This document shows, piece by piece, positions 16,276-24,684 of a stretch of 64,000 nucleotides of DNA. Below the pieces are notes generated by a model that was not told the DNA's origin, did no database searches, and saw only the letters and a program-made list of their open reading frames with translations. Both the position numbers and the translations under genes were made by a program. The number at the start of each line of letters is the position of its first letter. The first letter of the stretch is position 1. This DNA is from Hymenobacter gummosus (lineage in GTDB: Bacteria; Bacteroidota; Bacteroidia; Cytophagales; Hymenobacteraceae): contig NZ_RXOF01000008.1 in NCBI RefSeq assembly GCF_003970915.1, positions 1 through 64,000 of the forward strand, given 5' to 3'.

Positions 16276-18906
16276 ATGAAACCCCAGCTTTTCTGTTTAG
16301 CCGTTATCAGTACCATCGGGGCGCCCCTGCTGGCGCAGGCCCAAACCCCGGCCGAAGTTCCCGCGGGCCAGCGCCCGGCCGGTGCGCCCGGTAGTGGCGC
16401 CCCCGGCGCCGGCCGCCCGGCGGGTATGCCCGGCGCCGCGCCGGCCGCCCAGTCTGCGCCCCAGGGCAGCGGCCGGCTCACCGGCACCGTGCTCGACGCG
16501 GGCAACCAGCAGCCTGTGCCCTTTGCCACGGTGGCCCTGCTCAACGCCGCCGGCAAGCCCATCGACGGCAGCGTGGCCGACGACAAGGGCAAGTTCAGCA
16601 TCAACGGCATTCCGGCCGGCACCTACACCGTGCAGATCAGCTTTATCGGCTACAAGACGCTGGAAAAGCCCGGCCTGAGCTTCACCGACGCGGGCGAAAC
16701 CCAGAACCTGGGCTCCATCGCGCTGGCCTCGGCGGCCCAGCAGCTGGGCGAGGTGGTGGTGCAGGGCCAGCGCAGCCTGGTGGAGGAAAAGGTAGACCGC
16801 ACCGTGTACAACGCCGAAAAGGACGAAACCACCCGCGGCGGCGACGCCACCGACGTGCTCAAGCGCGTGCCGCTGTTGTCGGTGGACTTGGACGGCAACG
16901 TGTCCTTGCGCGGCTCCTCGAACATCCGGGTGCTGATCAACAACAAGCCTTCGACCATTGCCGCCAGCAACGTAGCCGACGCGCTGAAGCAGATTCCGGC
17001 CGACCAGATCAAGTCGGTGGAAGTTATTACCTCGCCCTCGGCCAAGTACGACGCGGAAGGCTCGGGCGGCATCATCAACATCATCACCAAGAAGGACAAC
17101 CTGCAGGGCAAAACCCTGGATTTGCGCACCAGCGTGGGCTACCGCAGCGCCGACCTGGGCCTGAACTCGGGCTACCGCACGGGCAAGATGGGCTTCTCGC
17201 TGGGCGGCGGCCTGCGCACGGGCTACAACACGCCCGGCTCCTTCGAAAATACCCAGCTCACCACCGACCCCATCGACGGCACCCAGCGCCTGACGACGCA
17301 GCAGGCCGATACCCGCCGCCAGAACCTGGGCGGGCGCGTCAACTTCGGCTGGGACTACGACATCAACAAGCAGAACTCCCTCTCCTTCGGGGCCCAGCTG
17401 GGCCTGCGCAACGGGCAGAACTACCAGGACGCGCTGCTCACGCGCACCTACGAGGGCAGCACCGCCGCCGGTACCCTGCTCAGCAGCACCCTGCGCGACG
17501 CCACCAACACCGACCGCACCAACAACCTGGATCTGAGCCTGAACTACACCCACCTGTTCAGCAAGCCCCAGCACGAGTTCAGCCTGCTCACGCTGTATAG
17601 CCGCACCAACGCCACCAACGACTTCACCAACACCGTTTTCGACCCCGACACGGACGCGGTGACGCAGCGGCTCAAAAACCAGAACGACAGCTACAACCAG
17701 GAAGTAACGGTGCAGGCCGACTACCAGGTGCCCATCGGCAAAAGCCAGCTGCTGGAGCTAGGCGCCAAGGACATCATGCGCCGGGTGCGCAGCGAGTACA
17801 CCTACCTGCTGGCCGACGGGGCCACCGGGGAATTTCAGCCGGTGCCGGGCTCCTCGCTCACCAACGTGTTCAACTACAACCAGAACGTGGCCGCCGGCTA
17901 CCTCTCCTACACGCTGAGCTTCCTCAAGAACTACTCGCTGAAAGCCGGGGCGCGCTACGAGTACACCACCATCGACGCGGACTTCCAGACCGGGCAGACG
18001 GTGCAGCTGCCCAGCTACGGCGTGCTGGTGCCCAGCGTGAACCTCTCGCGCAAGCTGTCGAACGGCGACATGGTGAAAGCGGCCTACAACCGCCGCATTC
18101 AGCGCCCCTCGCTGCAGTTCCTGAACCCCAACATCCAGGCGGCCAACCCGCTCAGCGTCACCCAGGGCAACCCGGCGCTGGAGCCGGAGTACACCAACAG
18201 CTACGAGCTGTCGTACAGCACCTTCCTGAAGGGCACCACGCTTAACTTCAGCACCTTCGCCCGCAACACCACCGGCTCCATTCAGCCCGTGCGCGAGGTC
18301 GACGGGGCCGTTATCCGCACCACTTACGACAACATCGGCACCGAAAACGCCTACGGGCTGAACGTGTTTGCCAACGTGAACCTGGCGGGCAAGCTCAGCC
18401 TCAGCGGCGGCCCCGACGTGTACTACGCGGTGCTGCGCAACAACGCGGGCAATTCGCTCTTCAGCGCCAGCAACCGGGGCTGGGTAGCCAGCGGCCGCCT
18501 GTTCGGCTCCTACAACTTCACGCCCAAGTGGGGCCTGCAGTTCTTCGGCTTCTACCGCGGCCGGCAGGTGCAGCTGCAGGGCTACCAGAGCGGCTTCGGG
18601 GTGTACAGCCTGGGCCTCAAGCGCGACCTGTGGGACAAGAAAGGCAGCCTGGGCTTCGGCGTCGACAACTTCCTGACGCCTACCTACAAGCTGCGCAACT
18701 CGGTGGAGTCGCCGCTTATTGCCCAGAACAGCGTGAATACCATGCAGATGCTCGGCTTCCGCGTCAACTTCAGCTACCGCATCGGCAAGCTCACCACCGC
18801 CCCCACGCAGCGGCGCAAGAAGTCGGTGAACAACGACGATTTGAAGAGCGGCGGCGAAGGCACCGATACCTCGGGCGGCACGCAGCAGGGCGGCGGCCGG
18901 CCCTAG
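16276..18906 (+). CDS. TonB-dependent receptor, outer membrane beta-barrel family
   Basis: An 876-residue outer membrane receptor. The signal peptide ends near LLAQAQ (about 22). A Pro/Gly/Ala-rich linker leads into a CarboxypepD_reg-like domain (about 70-155, TGTVLDAGNQQPVPFATV). A plug domain follows (about 170-275, with SVEVITSPSAKYDAEGSGGI), then a barrel of the OMP_b-brl_3 type to the end. The C-terminus is a hydrophilic tail (KKSVNNDDLKSGGEG) rather than a terminal aromatic. The open frame starts at 15964, but only the ATG at 16276 gives a signal peptide and it follows a good promoter. Substrate unknown; no SusD gene is adjacent. The sensor kinase genes follow after a repeat. Confidence 0.9.
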   Translation: MKPQLFCLAVISTIGAPLLAQAQTPAEVPAGQRPAGAPGSGAPGAGRPAGMPGAAPAAQSAPQGSGRLTGTVLDAGNQQPVPFATVALLNAAGKPIDGSVADDKGKFSINGIPAGTYTVQISFIGYKTLEKPGLSFTDAGETQNLGSIALASAAQQLGEVVVQGQRSLVEEKVDRTVYNAEKDETTRGGDATDVLKRVPLLSVDLDGNVSLRGSSNIRVLINNKPSTIAASNVADALKQIPADQIKSVEVITSPSAKYDAEGSGGIINIITKKDNLQGKTLDLRTSVGYRSADLGLNSGYRTGKMGFSLGGGLRTGYNTPGSFENTQLTTDPIDGTQRLTTQQADTRRQNLGGRVNFGWDYDINKQNSLSFGAQLGLRNGQNYQDALLTRTYEGSTAAGTLLSSTLRDATNTDRTNNLDLSLNYTHLFSKPQHEFSLLTLYSRTNATNDFTNTVFDPDTDAVTQRLKNQNDSYNQEVTVQADYQVPIGKSQLLELGAKDIMRRVRSEYTYLLADGATGEFQPVPGSSLTNVFNYNQNVAAGYLSYTLSFLKNYSLKAGARYEYTTIDADFQTGQTVQLPSYGVLVPSVNLSRKLSNGDMVKAAYNRRIQRPSLQFLNPNIQAANPLSVTQGNPALEPEYTNSYELSYSTFLKGTTLNFSTFARNTTGSIQPVREVDGAVIRTTYDNIGTENAYGLNVFANVNLAGKLSLSGGPDVYYAVLRNNAGNSLFSASNRGWVASGRLFGSYNFTPKWGLQFFGFYRGRQVQLQGYQSGFGVYSLGLKRDLWDKKGSLGFGVDNFLTPTYKLRNSVESPLIAQNSVNTMQMLGFRVNFSYRIGKLTTAPTQRRKKSVNNDDLKSGGEGTDTSGGTQQGGGRP

Positions 18907-18910
18907 GGCT

Positions 18911-19026
18911 AGCTCCCCTCCTCAGATGAGGAGGGGTTGGGGATGGTTCAAAAACTAGAGCTAAAAATCGTTCTGATGAAAGGTCAACCACCCCTAGCCC
19001 CTCCTCATCTGGGGAGGGGAACTAGC
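18911..19026. repeat. Intergenic inverted repeat between receptor and kinase genes
   Basis: Arms of about 40 bp, starting AGCTCCCCTCCTCAGATGAG on the left and ending GGGGAGGGGAACTAGCT on the right, can fold into a long imperfect hairpin. Each arm is itself partly palindromic (CCTCAGATGAGG). It could end transcription of the receptor gene, but it lacks a clear T-tract. Confidence 0.6.
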
Positions 19027-19061
19027 TTTAGCCTCTAGCTTCCTTTTTGGCGCTTCTTCCA

Positions 19062-20174
19062 ATGACCCAAGCCCCCGCCACCTACCACCTGAGCGCCCGC
19101 CAGAAATGGAAGCTGGCGCTCAGCCTGGTGGTCATCTACTTCCCGATTCAGACCTACCTGAATTTCCCGGAGTGGCACCGCAACTGGGACGAGCTGCTGC
19201 GCTCGGTGCCCGTGCTGCTGGTGCAGGTGGTCATTATGCTGGGCTTCTACTTCATCTGGCTGAACCTGGTGGAGTGGATTCAGCAGCGGCTGTTCGGCTG
19301 GTTCGGAGAGGATTTTCTGCTGGAGCTGAAGCTGCCGGCCCAGCTGGCCACGCTGCTGGTATCGGCGGTGCTGGCGGCCGGGTTCATCGTGGTGTATACC
19401 ACCTTGCTGCGGGGCTTTTTCCATTTGCTGCCGCAGCTGCGCTCGGGCCGGCCGCCGGGCCTGACGCCGGCGCACCTGGCCCTGCACCGCCGCGCCAACG
19501 ACGGGTTTTTCCTGATGCTGATGCTGTCGGCCTTTTACCTAGTGGCCAACAGCCGGGCCCTGCTGCGGGTGCGCGCCTTCCACGCCCGCACCCAGCAGCT
19601 GGAAAACGAGAACCTGCAGGCCCGCTTCGCCGCCCTGAAAAGCCAGGTGAACCCGCACTTTCTGTTCAACAGCCTCAGCATCCTGTCCTCCCTGGTGCAC
19701 GTCGACGCCGACCTCTCGGAGCAGTTCATTGAGCAATTGTCGCGCGCCTACCGCTACACCCTGGAGCAGCGCGAGCATGACGTGGTGCCGCTGGGCACCG
19801 AGCTGGACTTTATCCGCGCCTATACCTTCCTGCTCAACATCCGCTTCGAGGACAAGTTTGAGGTGCGCGTGGACGTACCCGAGGCCGCCCGGCAGGCCTA
19901 CCTGGTGGCCCCGCTCACGCTGCAGCTGCTGGTGGAAAACGCGGTGAAGCACAACACCATGTCGCGGGAGCAGCCGCTGCTGGTGCAAATCGAGCTGGCC
20001 GGCGACACGCTGCTGGTGCGCAACTCCCTGCAGCGCCGGCCGGCCAGCTACCCCAGCACCGGCGTGGGCCTGGCCAACATTCACAACCGCTACCGGCTGC
20101 TGACCGAACGCCTCGTGAGCGTGGGCACCACCAACCGGGAGTTTATCGTCCGCATTCCCCTGCTGCCCGCATGA
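19062..20174 (+). CDS. LytS/AlgZ-type sensor histidine kinase
   Basis: A 370-residue inner-membrane histidine kinase. Four hydrophobic helices fill about 15-170, followed by a coiled segment (ARTQQLENENLQARFAALKS) and the His_kinase domain (PF06580 type). The phosphorylated His is H199 in NPHFLFNSLS. The ATP-binding N-box is QLLVENAVKHN and the glycine box is GVGLANIHNR. No extracellular sensor domain is present, so the signal may be sensed in the membrane. The ATG at 19062 is preferred to an upstream TTG at 19047. Its stop overlaps the regulator start by 4 bp (ATGA), typical of these pairs. Confidence 0.93.
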   Translation: MTQAPATYHLSARQKWKLALSLVVIYFPIQTYLNFPEWHRNWDELLRSVPVLLVQVVIMLGFYFIWLNLVEWIQQRLFGWFGEDFLLELKLPAQLATLLVSAVLAAGFIVVYTTLLRGFFHLLPQLRSGRPPGLTPAHLALHRRANDGFFLMLMLSAFYLVANSRALLRVRAFHARTQQLENENLQARFAALKSQVNPHFLFNSLSILSSLVHVDADLSEQFIEQLSRAYRYTLEQREHDVVPLGTELDFIRAYTFLLNIRFEDKFEVRVDVPEAARQAYLVAPLTLQLLVENAVKHNTMSREQPLLVQIELAGDTLLVRNSLQRRPASYPSTGVGLANIHNRYRLLTERLVSVGTTNREFIVRIPLLPA

Positions 20175-20932
20175 GAGTCCTCATCATCGAAGACGAAAAC
20201 CTGACGGCCCGCCGCCTGGAAGGCCAGCTGCGCAAGTACGACCCCAGCATCGAAGTGCTGGAGCGCCTGCCCTCGGTGGCTTCGGCCGTGCAGTGGCTGC
20301 GCCAGCACCCCGCCCCCGACCTTATCTTCCTCGACATTCACCTGGAAGACGACCTGGGCTTCCGCATCTTCGAGCAGGTGCAGGTGTCGGCGCCCATCAT
20401 CTTCACCACCGCCTACGACGAGTACATGGTGCAGGCTTTCAAGGTCAACGGCATCGACTACCTGCTCAAGCCCATCAACTACGAGGAGCTGACCGCCGCC
20501 CTGGCCAAGTACCAGCGCCTGCGCCAGCACTTCACCCCCACCGACTTGCCGGCCCTGCTGCGCCTGGTGAGCCCCGCCGCCCCGGCGCCCGAGTACAAGG
20601 ACCGGTTCCTGGTATCTGTCGGCACCAAGCTGCGCAGCGTGGACACGCAGGAGGTGGCCTACTTCTGCTTCGAGGAGGGCGCCACCCTACTGGTCACCCG
20701 CCCCGGCCAGCGCCTGGCCGTCGACTACAGCCTCGACAAGCTGGGCCAGCTGCTCAACCCGCGGCAGTTTTTCCGGGTGAACCGCCAGTACCTCGTGAGC
20801 CTCAGCGCCATCGACACCATTCACCACCACTCGGCCGGCCGCCTGGAGCTGGAGCTGCAGCCCGCGGCCCGGCAGCCCGTGCTGGTCAGCGTCGACCGGG
20901 CCTCGGAGTTCAAGGAGTGGCTGGGGCGGTAG
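20171..20932 (+). CDS. LytTR-family response regulator
   Basis: A 253-residue response regulator. The receiver domain (1-120) has the acidic pair ED at 7-8, the phospho-acceptor Asp in LIFLDIHLEDD (about 55), Thr in FTTAYDEY and Lys in YLLKPINY. The LytTR DNA-binding domain (about 150-250) has the typical FFRVNRQYLVSL. It should bind DNA as a dimer when phosphorylated by the kinase with which it overlaps. A strong terminator follows 18 bp after the stop. Targets are unknown; the receptor upstream and the serine hydrolase downstream are candidates by proximity. Confidence 0.95.
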   Translation: MRVLIIEDENLTARRLEGQLRKYDPSIEVLERLPSVASAVQWLRQHPAPDLIFLDIHLEDDLGFRIFEQVQVSAPIIFTTAYDEYMVQAFKVNGIDYLLKPINYEELTAALAKYQRLRQHFTPTDLPALLRLVSPAAPAPEYKDRFLVSVGTKLRSVDTQEVAYFCFEEGATLLVTRPGQRLAVDYSLDKLGQLLNPRQFFRVNRQYLVSLSAIDTIHHHSAGRLELELQPAARQPVLVSVDRASEFKEWLGR

Positions 20933-20950
20933 CCGTTTATTAATACTGGA

Positions 20951-20984
20951 AAGCCCGTTTCTGAGCCAGAAGCGGGCTTTTTTT
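20951..20984 (+). terminator. Intrinsic terminator after the LytTR gene
   Basis: A 13-bp stem (AAGCCCGTTTCTG with CAGAAGCGGGCTT, one G-T pair) closed by a 3-nt loop and followed by a run of seven or more T. Almost the same hairpin sequence is used at 24508-24540. Confidence 0.88.
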
Positions 20985-21081
20985 GTAGCCGTTCCTTTTA
21001 TTTTTTACCTGATAATCTGCAGGATATCGATTGGCAACGTCCAGCCAAGGCCAATTAATCAAACTTGCTTAAGATAGTACC

Positions 21082-21111
21082 TTGCATAACAAGGTTGCGG
21101 TAATATATTTG
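21082..21111 (+). promoter_or_regulatory. Bacteroidota promoter of the serine hydrolase gene
   Basis: TTG at 21082-21084 and TATATTTG at 21104-21111 are separated by 19 bp, the ideal -33/-7 layout. The predicted start of transcription near 21117 gives a 5' leader of about 200 nt. Confidence 0.72.
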
Positions 21112-21323
21112 TGCCGCTGGCTCTGCCCTGGGTGCCCCGAGCTGGCAGGAATCCGGCCGAAACCTGCTTCCAGAGCCTGTGAACCAGCTTTTTGGCCGCG
21201 CCAGCCTAGACTCTGCCGCTCCAAACAAGCCGGGGCCTCAGCAGCCCCCGCCGCGGCTCCCGACTGCCACCTGAAACGCGGGCCGTGGCCCGCCTCCGCC
21301 TCCACTTATTCCATCCACTACCC

Positions 21324-22811
21324 ATGAAACAAACGCAGCTCCCCCTCTGGCTCCGCACGGCCAGTCTCGTCTTCCTTCTGTTAATCAGCACCATTGGGCG
21401 CAGCCGGGCCCAGTCGGCCGCTTCCGACAGCGTGGACGCGCTGGTGCGCCAGGCCATGCAGCAGCTACGCATCCCGGGCCTGCAGCTGGCGGTGGTGCGC
21501 CGCGGGCAGGTCATCAAGCTGGGCAATTACGGCCTGGCCAACGTGCAGGACTCGGTGCCGGTGACCCGGCAGACGCGCTTTTTCCTGAACTCCATCACCA
21601 AGGCCTTCGTGGGCGTGGCGGTGGTGCAGCTGGTGGAAGCCGGCAACCTCGATCTGGCCGCGCCGGTGGGCCGCTACCTGCCCGAGCTGCCCGCCGCCTG
21701 GCATCCCGTAACGGTGCGGCAGCTGCTCACCCACACCTCCGGCCTGCCCGACATCCTGCCCGAGGACGCGCTGGTGACCGAAAACAACGAAAAAGCCGCC
21801 TGGGCCCAGGTGCAAACCCAGCCGCTGGACTTCCCCGCCGGCCAGCAGTTCCGCTACAACCAAACCAACTACCTGCTGCTCGGCCAGCTCATCGACAAGC
21901 TCAGCGGCCAGCCCTTCGCGCAGTTTATCCAGCAGCGGCAGCTCGACGTGGTGGGCATGCCCCGCACCAGCTTCGGCGACGCCCACCACGTGCTGCCCCG
22001 CCTGGCCCGCGGCTACACCTTCACCCAGTACCTCGACGGGCGCCCGCGCCGCGGCAAGGAAATGCGGAACCTGTTTGAGGTGTTTCCACCACCCCTGCGC
22101 ACCGCCGCGGGCATGAGTTCCACGGCCGAGGAAATGGCCCGCTGGCTGGTGGCCCTGCAGCAGGGCAAGCTGCTGCAAACCAGCAGCCTCACTACGCTCT
22201 GGACGCCCGGGCGCCTCACCGACGGCTCGCAGCGCAGCTTCGGCGGCAAGCTCACCGGCTACGCCCTGGGCTGGCCCACCGTCGACCGGCCCGAGCACCG
22301 GGCGGTGGCCCCCGTGGGCGGCGGCCGCTCCGCCGTGTTCCTCTACCCGAATGATGATCTGGCCATCGTGGTGCTGACCAACCTGCAGGGCGCCAGCCCC
22401 GAGCGGTTTATCGACGAGCTGGCCGCCTGCTATTTGCCTGACATGCGCGTGGCCGACGGCTTTGGCCTGCCCCCCACCCTGCGCGCCCTGCACCGCACGC
22501 TGAATCAGCGCGGCTTCAGCCACCTGGAAGAAGAAGTGAAGAAAGCCCGGCGCCGCGACCCGGCCTACGCCCTGCCCGAAGCCGCCGTCAACGCCTGGGG
22601 CTACAGCCTGGTAGGCCAGCAGCGCCTGACCGACGCCCTGGCCGTGTTTCAGCTCAACGTGCGCCTCTACCCCGGCAGCGCCAACACCTACGACAGCCTG
22701 GCCGAAACCTACGCCGCCCTGGGCAACAAGAAGCTGGCCACCCAGCACTACGCCCGCGCCCTGCAGCTCAACCCCAAGAACCGCACCGCTGCGGAGTACC
22801 TGCAGCAGTAG
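21324..22811 (+). CDS. Serine hydrolase (beta-lactamase class C family) with C-terminal TPR
   Basis: A 495-residue exported serine hydrolase. The signal peptide ends around SRAQ (30). The penicillin-binding fold carries the nucleophile in SITK (S90, K93) and a tyrosine motif FRYNQTNY in place of the usual YxN. GGGRSA stands where class C enzymes have a KTG or HTG triad. From about 400 to the end there are two to three TPR-like helix pairs (AVFQLNVRLYPGSANTYDSL). Likely roles are peptidase, esterase or peptidoglycan-related; the TPR part may bind a partner. The ATG at 21324 directly precedes the signal peptide, whereas the upstream ATG at 21285 would put charged sequence before it. Confidence 0.88.
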   Translation: MKQTQLPLWLRTASLVFLLLISTIGRSRAQSAASDSVDALVRQAMQQLRIPGLQLAVVRRGQVIKLGNYGLANVQDSVPVTRQTRFFLNSITKAFVGVAVVQLVEAGNLDLAAPVGRYLPELPAAWHPVTVRQLLTHTSGLPDILPEDALVTENNEKAAWAQVQTQPLDFPAGQQFRYNQTNYLLLGQLIDKLSGQPFAQFIQQRQLDVVGMPRTSFGDAHHVLPRLARGYTFTQYLDGRPRRGKEMRNLFEVFPPPLRTAAGMSSTAEEMARWLVALQQGKLLQTSSLTTLWTPGRLTDGSQRSFGGKLTGYALGWPTVDRPEHRAVAPVGGGRSAVFLYPNDDLAIVVLTNLQGASPERFIDELAACYLPDMRVADGFGLPPTLRALHRTLNQRGFSHLEEEVKKARRRDPAYALPEAAVNAWGYSLVGQQRLTDALAVFQLNVRLYPGSANTYDSLAETYAALGNKKLATQHYARALQLNPKNRTAAEYLQQ

Positions 22812-22907
22812 CGGCCTAGGGCCTTCATGACGCCATTCCGAGCAAGGCCGCGGAACCGGCGGAAGGCGGAGCTGATACCACGGTCTGCTGGCAGAACGTA
22901 CATTTTA

Positions 22908-23052
22908 GACCGTCATGCAGAGGCGCAGCCGAACCGGAGGAAGGCGTAAGCCAAGCATCTCGCTTGCTGATGGCAGGTGGTAAAACCCTGACGAGGAATT
23001 ACTATCCGGCTAAACACGCGAGATGCTTCGGCTGCGCCTCTGCATGACGGTC
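22908..23052. repeat. Intergenic palindromic element, family A, copy 2
   Basis: The left end is GACCGTCATGCAGAGGCG and the right end GCCTCTGCATGACGGTC, a long inverted repeat with a further inner arm (CATCTCGC against GCGAGATGC). It is homologous, reversed, to the element at 5390-5514. It lies between two genes that converge, 96 bp after the serine hydrolase stop. Confidence 0.75.
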
Positions 23053-23073
23053 TTTTTTCTGATAGTCCGCGCC

Positions 23074-24408
23074 CTAGTCCGGCTTCAGCGGCGTGGCGGC
23101 GGCGCCTTCGGCCGGGGTGGCTTGCAGCGGGGCCCCGTTCAGGGTCACGTTGTTAAAGGTCACCTGCGGGGCCGGGTATTTATTGGGGAAGGTGGCCGTC
23201 GGGGCGGTGGCCTCCACGTTGGTAAAGCTGATGTTCGACACCTGGTCGAGCGGGTTGCCGTTGAGCACCGCGAACTGCTTGCACTGCACCTTCACGTTGG
23301 AGATGCTGATGTTGCGGATGGTGCCGAAGGGCTTTTCGGTGCTGCCTTTCATGTCGAAAAACTGCGTCCAGGGCGAGAGCGTGACGATGGTGCCGCACTT
23401 GCCGGTGACGTTGTCGACGGTGATGTTTTCGTAGAGCTGGTAGGTATCGGGGCGCATCTTGAAGAGCAGCAGCGGCCGGTCGTTGTCCACCTTGCAATTG
23501 CGCACGGTGATGCGGTTGGCGTGGATACACTCGCTGCCGCAGGTCACGGCCGCGTGCACCTCGCCGAAGGTGCAGTTCTCAATCAGCACGTCCTCGATGG
23601 GCCCGTTCTGGGGCAGCTTGTGGGCGTCGGGCCCCTTGCCGCCCTTCATCACGATGCCGTCGTCGTTGACGGAGATGTAGCAGTTGCGGATGGTCACCTT
23701 CTTGCACACGTCGATGTCGACCCCGTCGGTGCTGGGCGCCTTCACCGGCCGGAACGGGGAGCGGATGTCGCAGCCCTCGATGAGCACGTTGTTGCACTGG
23801 TAGAGGTGGGTGGTCCAGAAACCGGCGTCGCGCAGCTTCACGTCCTTGATGGTCACGTCGTTCGAGCCCCAGATGAAGAGCAGCCGGGGCCGGTGCACCT
23901 CCAGGTTGGTCGACGACTTGCCCGCCCGCTTCATGGAGTCGCGGTGGGCCCAGAAATGCTTCCAGAAGCGCAGCCCGTTGCCGTCGATGGTGCCCGGGCC
24001 CGTTACGCGGAAGCCGTTCACGTTTCGGGCATTGACCAGGGCCGCGTAGTACGGCAGGCTCTGGCCTTCCATGCGCGAGGGCAGCAGCGGGTAGTCGCCG
24101 ATGTTGTCGGAGCCCTTGAGCTTGGCCCCGGCCGCCAGCCGCAGCTGGGTTTTGGGCTTAAAGAACAGCGCCCCGCTCAGAAACACGCCCTTGGGCACGA
24201 CCACCGTGCCTCCGCCCGCGGCGCTGGCCTTGTCGATGGTGCGCTGAATGGCCGCGGTGCTGAGCCGGGTGCTGTCGAGGCCCGCCCCGAACTGCGTGAT
24301 GAGGTATTCTTTGGGCGCGGCGGCTTTGGGCGGCGCCGGGTGGTCGGCCCCGAAGGGCAGGGCAAAGGCGCTGAGGGCCAGCGGCAGCAGAACGAGGAGC
24401 GTTTTCAT
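23074..24408 (-). CDS. Glycoside hydrolase family 28 (polygalacturonase-like)
   Basis: A 444-residue secreted GH28 enzyme with a right-handed beta-helix. The signal peptide is about 17 residues (MKTLLVLLPLALSAFA). Catalytic acids fit STDGVDID (D228) and NDDG (D249, D250), and the conserved His-Gly region is HAAVTCGSE. Repeated coils such as NVLIEGCDI and VTIRNCYIS are typical of the fold. The Asp pair after STDG and the CGSE variant are usual in bacterial rhamnogalacturonan or polygalacturonan hydrolases, so pectin breakdown is the likely role; the exact substrate cannot be read. It stands alone on the minus strand with no Sus-type transport genes nearby. Confidence 0.92.
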   Translation of the reverse strand: MKTLLVLLPLALSAFALPFGADHPAPPKAAAPKEYLITQFGAGLDSTRLSTAAIQRTIDKASAAGGGTVVVPKGVFLSGALFFKPKTQLRLAAGAKLKGSDNIGDYPLLPSRMEGQSLPYYAALVNARNVNGFRVTGPGTIDGNGLRFWKHFWAHRDSMKRAGKSSTNLEVHRPRLLFIWGSNDVTIKDVKLRDAGFWTTHLYQCNNVLIEGCDIRSPFRPVKAPSTDGVDIDVCKKVTIRNCYISVNDDGIVMKGGKGPDAHKLPQNGPIEDVLIENCTFGEVHAAVTCGSECIHANRITVRNCKVDNDRPLLLFKMRPDTYQLYENITVDNVTGKCGTIVTLSPWTQFFDMKGSTEKPFGTIRNISISNVKVQCKQFAVLNGNPLDQVSNISFTNVEATAPTATFPNKYPAPQVTFNNVTLNGAPLQATPAEGAAATPLKPD

Positions 24409-24507
24409 GGGGTGGGCAGGACGGTACGTGGCCCAAAGAAGCCGCTTTGCCGCGCCCCACTGTTCTGTAGTGACCTGCTTCGGAGGCCAGCTGAACTATC
24501 AGTAAAG

Positions 24508-24540
24508 CAAAAAGCCCGTTTCTGACTCAGAAACGGGCTT
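24508..24540 (-). terminator. Intrinsic terminator downstream of tRNA-Ser
   Basis: On the minus strand, AAGCCCGTTTCTGAG pairs with CTCAGAAACGGGCTT-type sequence and is followed by TTTTT. It starts 4 bp after the 3' end of the tRNA. Confidence 0.85.
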
Positions 24541-24543
24541 CAG

Positions 24544-24631
24544 CAGAGAGGATGGGATTCGAACCCACGATGACCTTTTGGGCCATACACACTTTCCAGG
24601 CGTGCTCCTTCGACCACTCGGACACCTCTCT
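24544..24631 (-). tRNA. tRNA-Ser (anticodon GGA)
   Basis: An 88-nt class II tRNA. The acceptor arms AGAGAGG and CCTCTCT pair, with a G discriminator. The anticodon loop is CTGGAAA, giving GGA (serine, UCC codons). There is a long variable arm, and the T-loop is GGTTCGAATCC. CCA is not encoded. The D-arm and anticodon arm closely match the well-known bacterial tRNA-Ser(GGA). Confidence 0.97.
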
Positions 24632-24684
24632 GGGTAGCGGAAAGCTGCGCAAAGTAACGCGGCATTCCGCACATCTGCAAGCTT

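Larger units (their letters stand above)
20933..21323. other. Intergenic region, 391 bp
   Basis: It contains the terminator of the two-component operon (20951-20984), a full promoter at 21082-21111 and a leader of about 200 nt before the serine hydrolase gene. A short open frame in the leader is not convincing as a gene. Confidence 0.7.
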
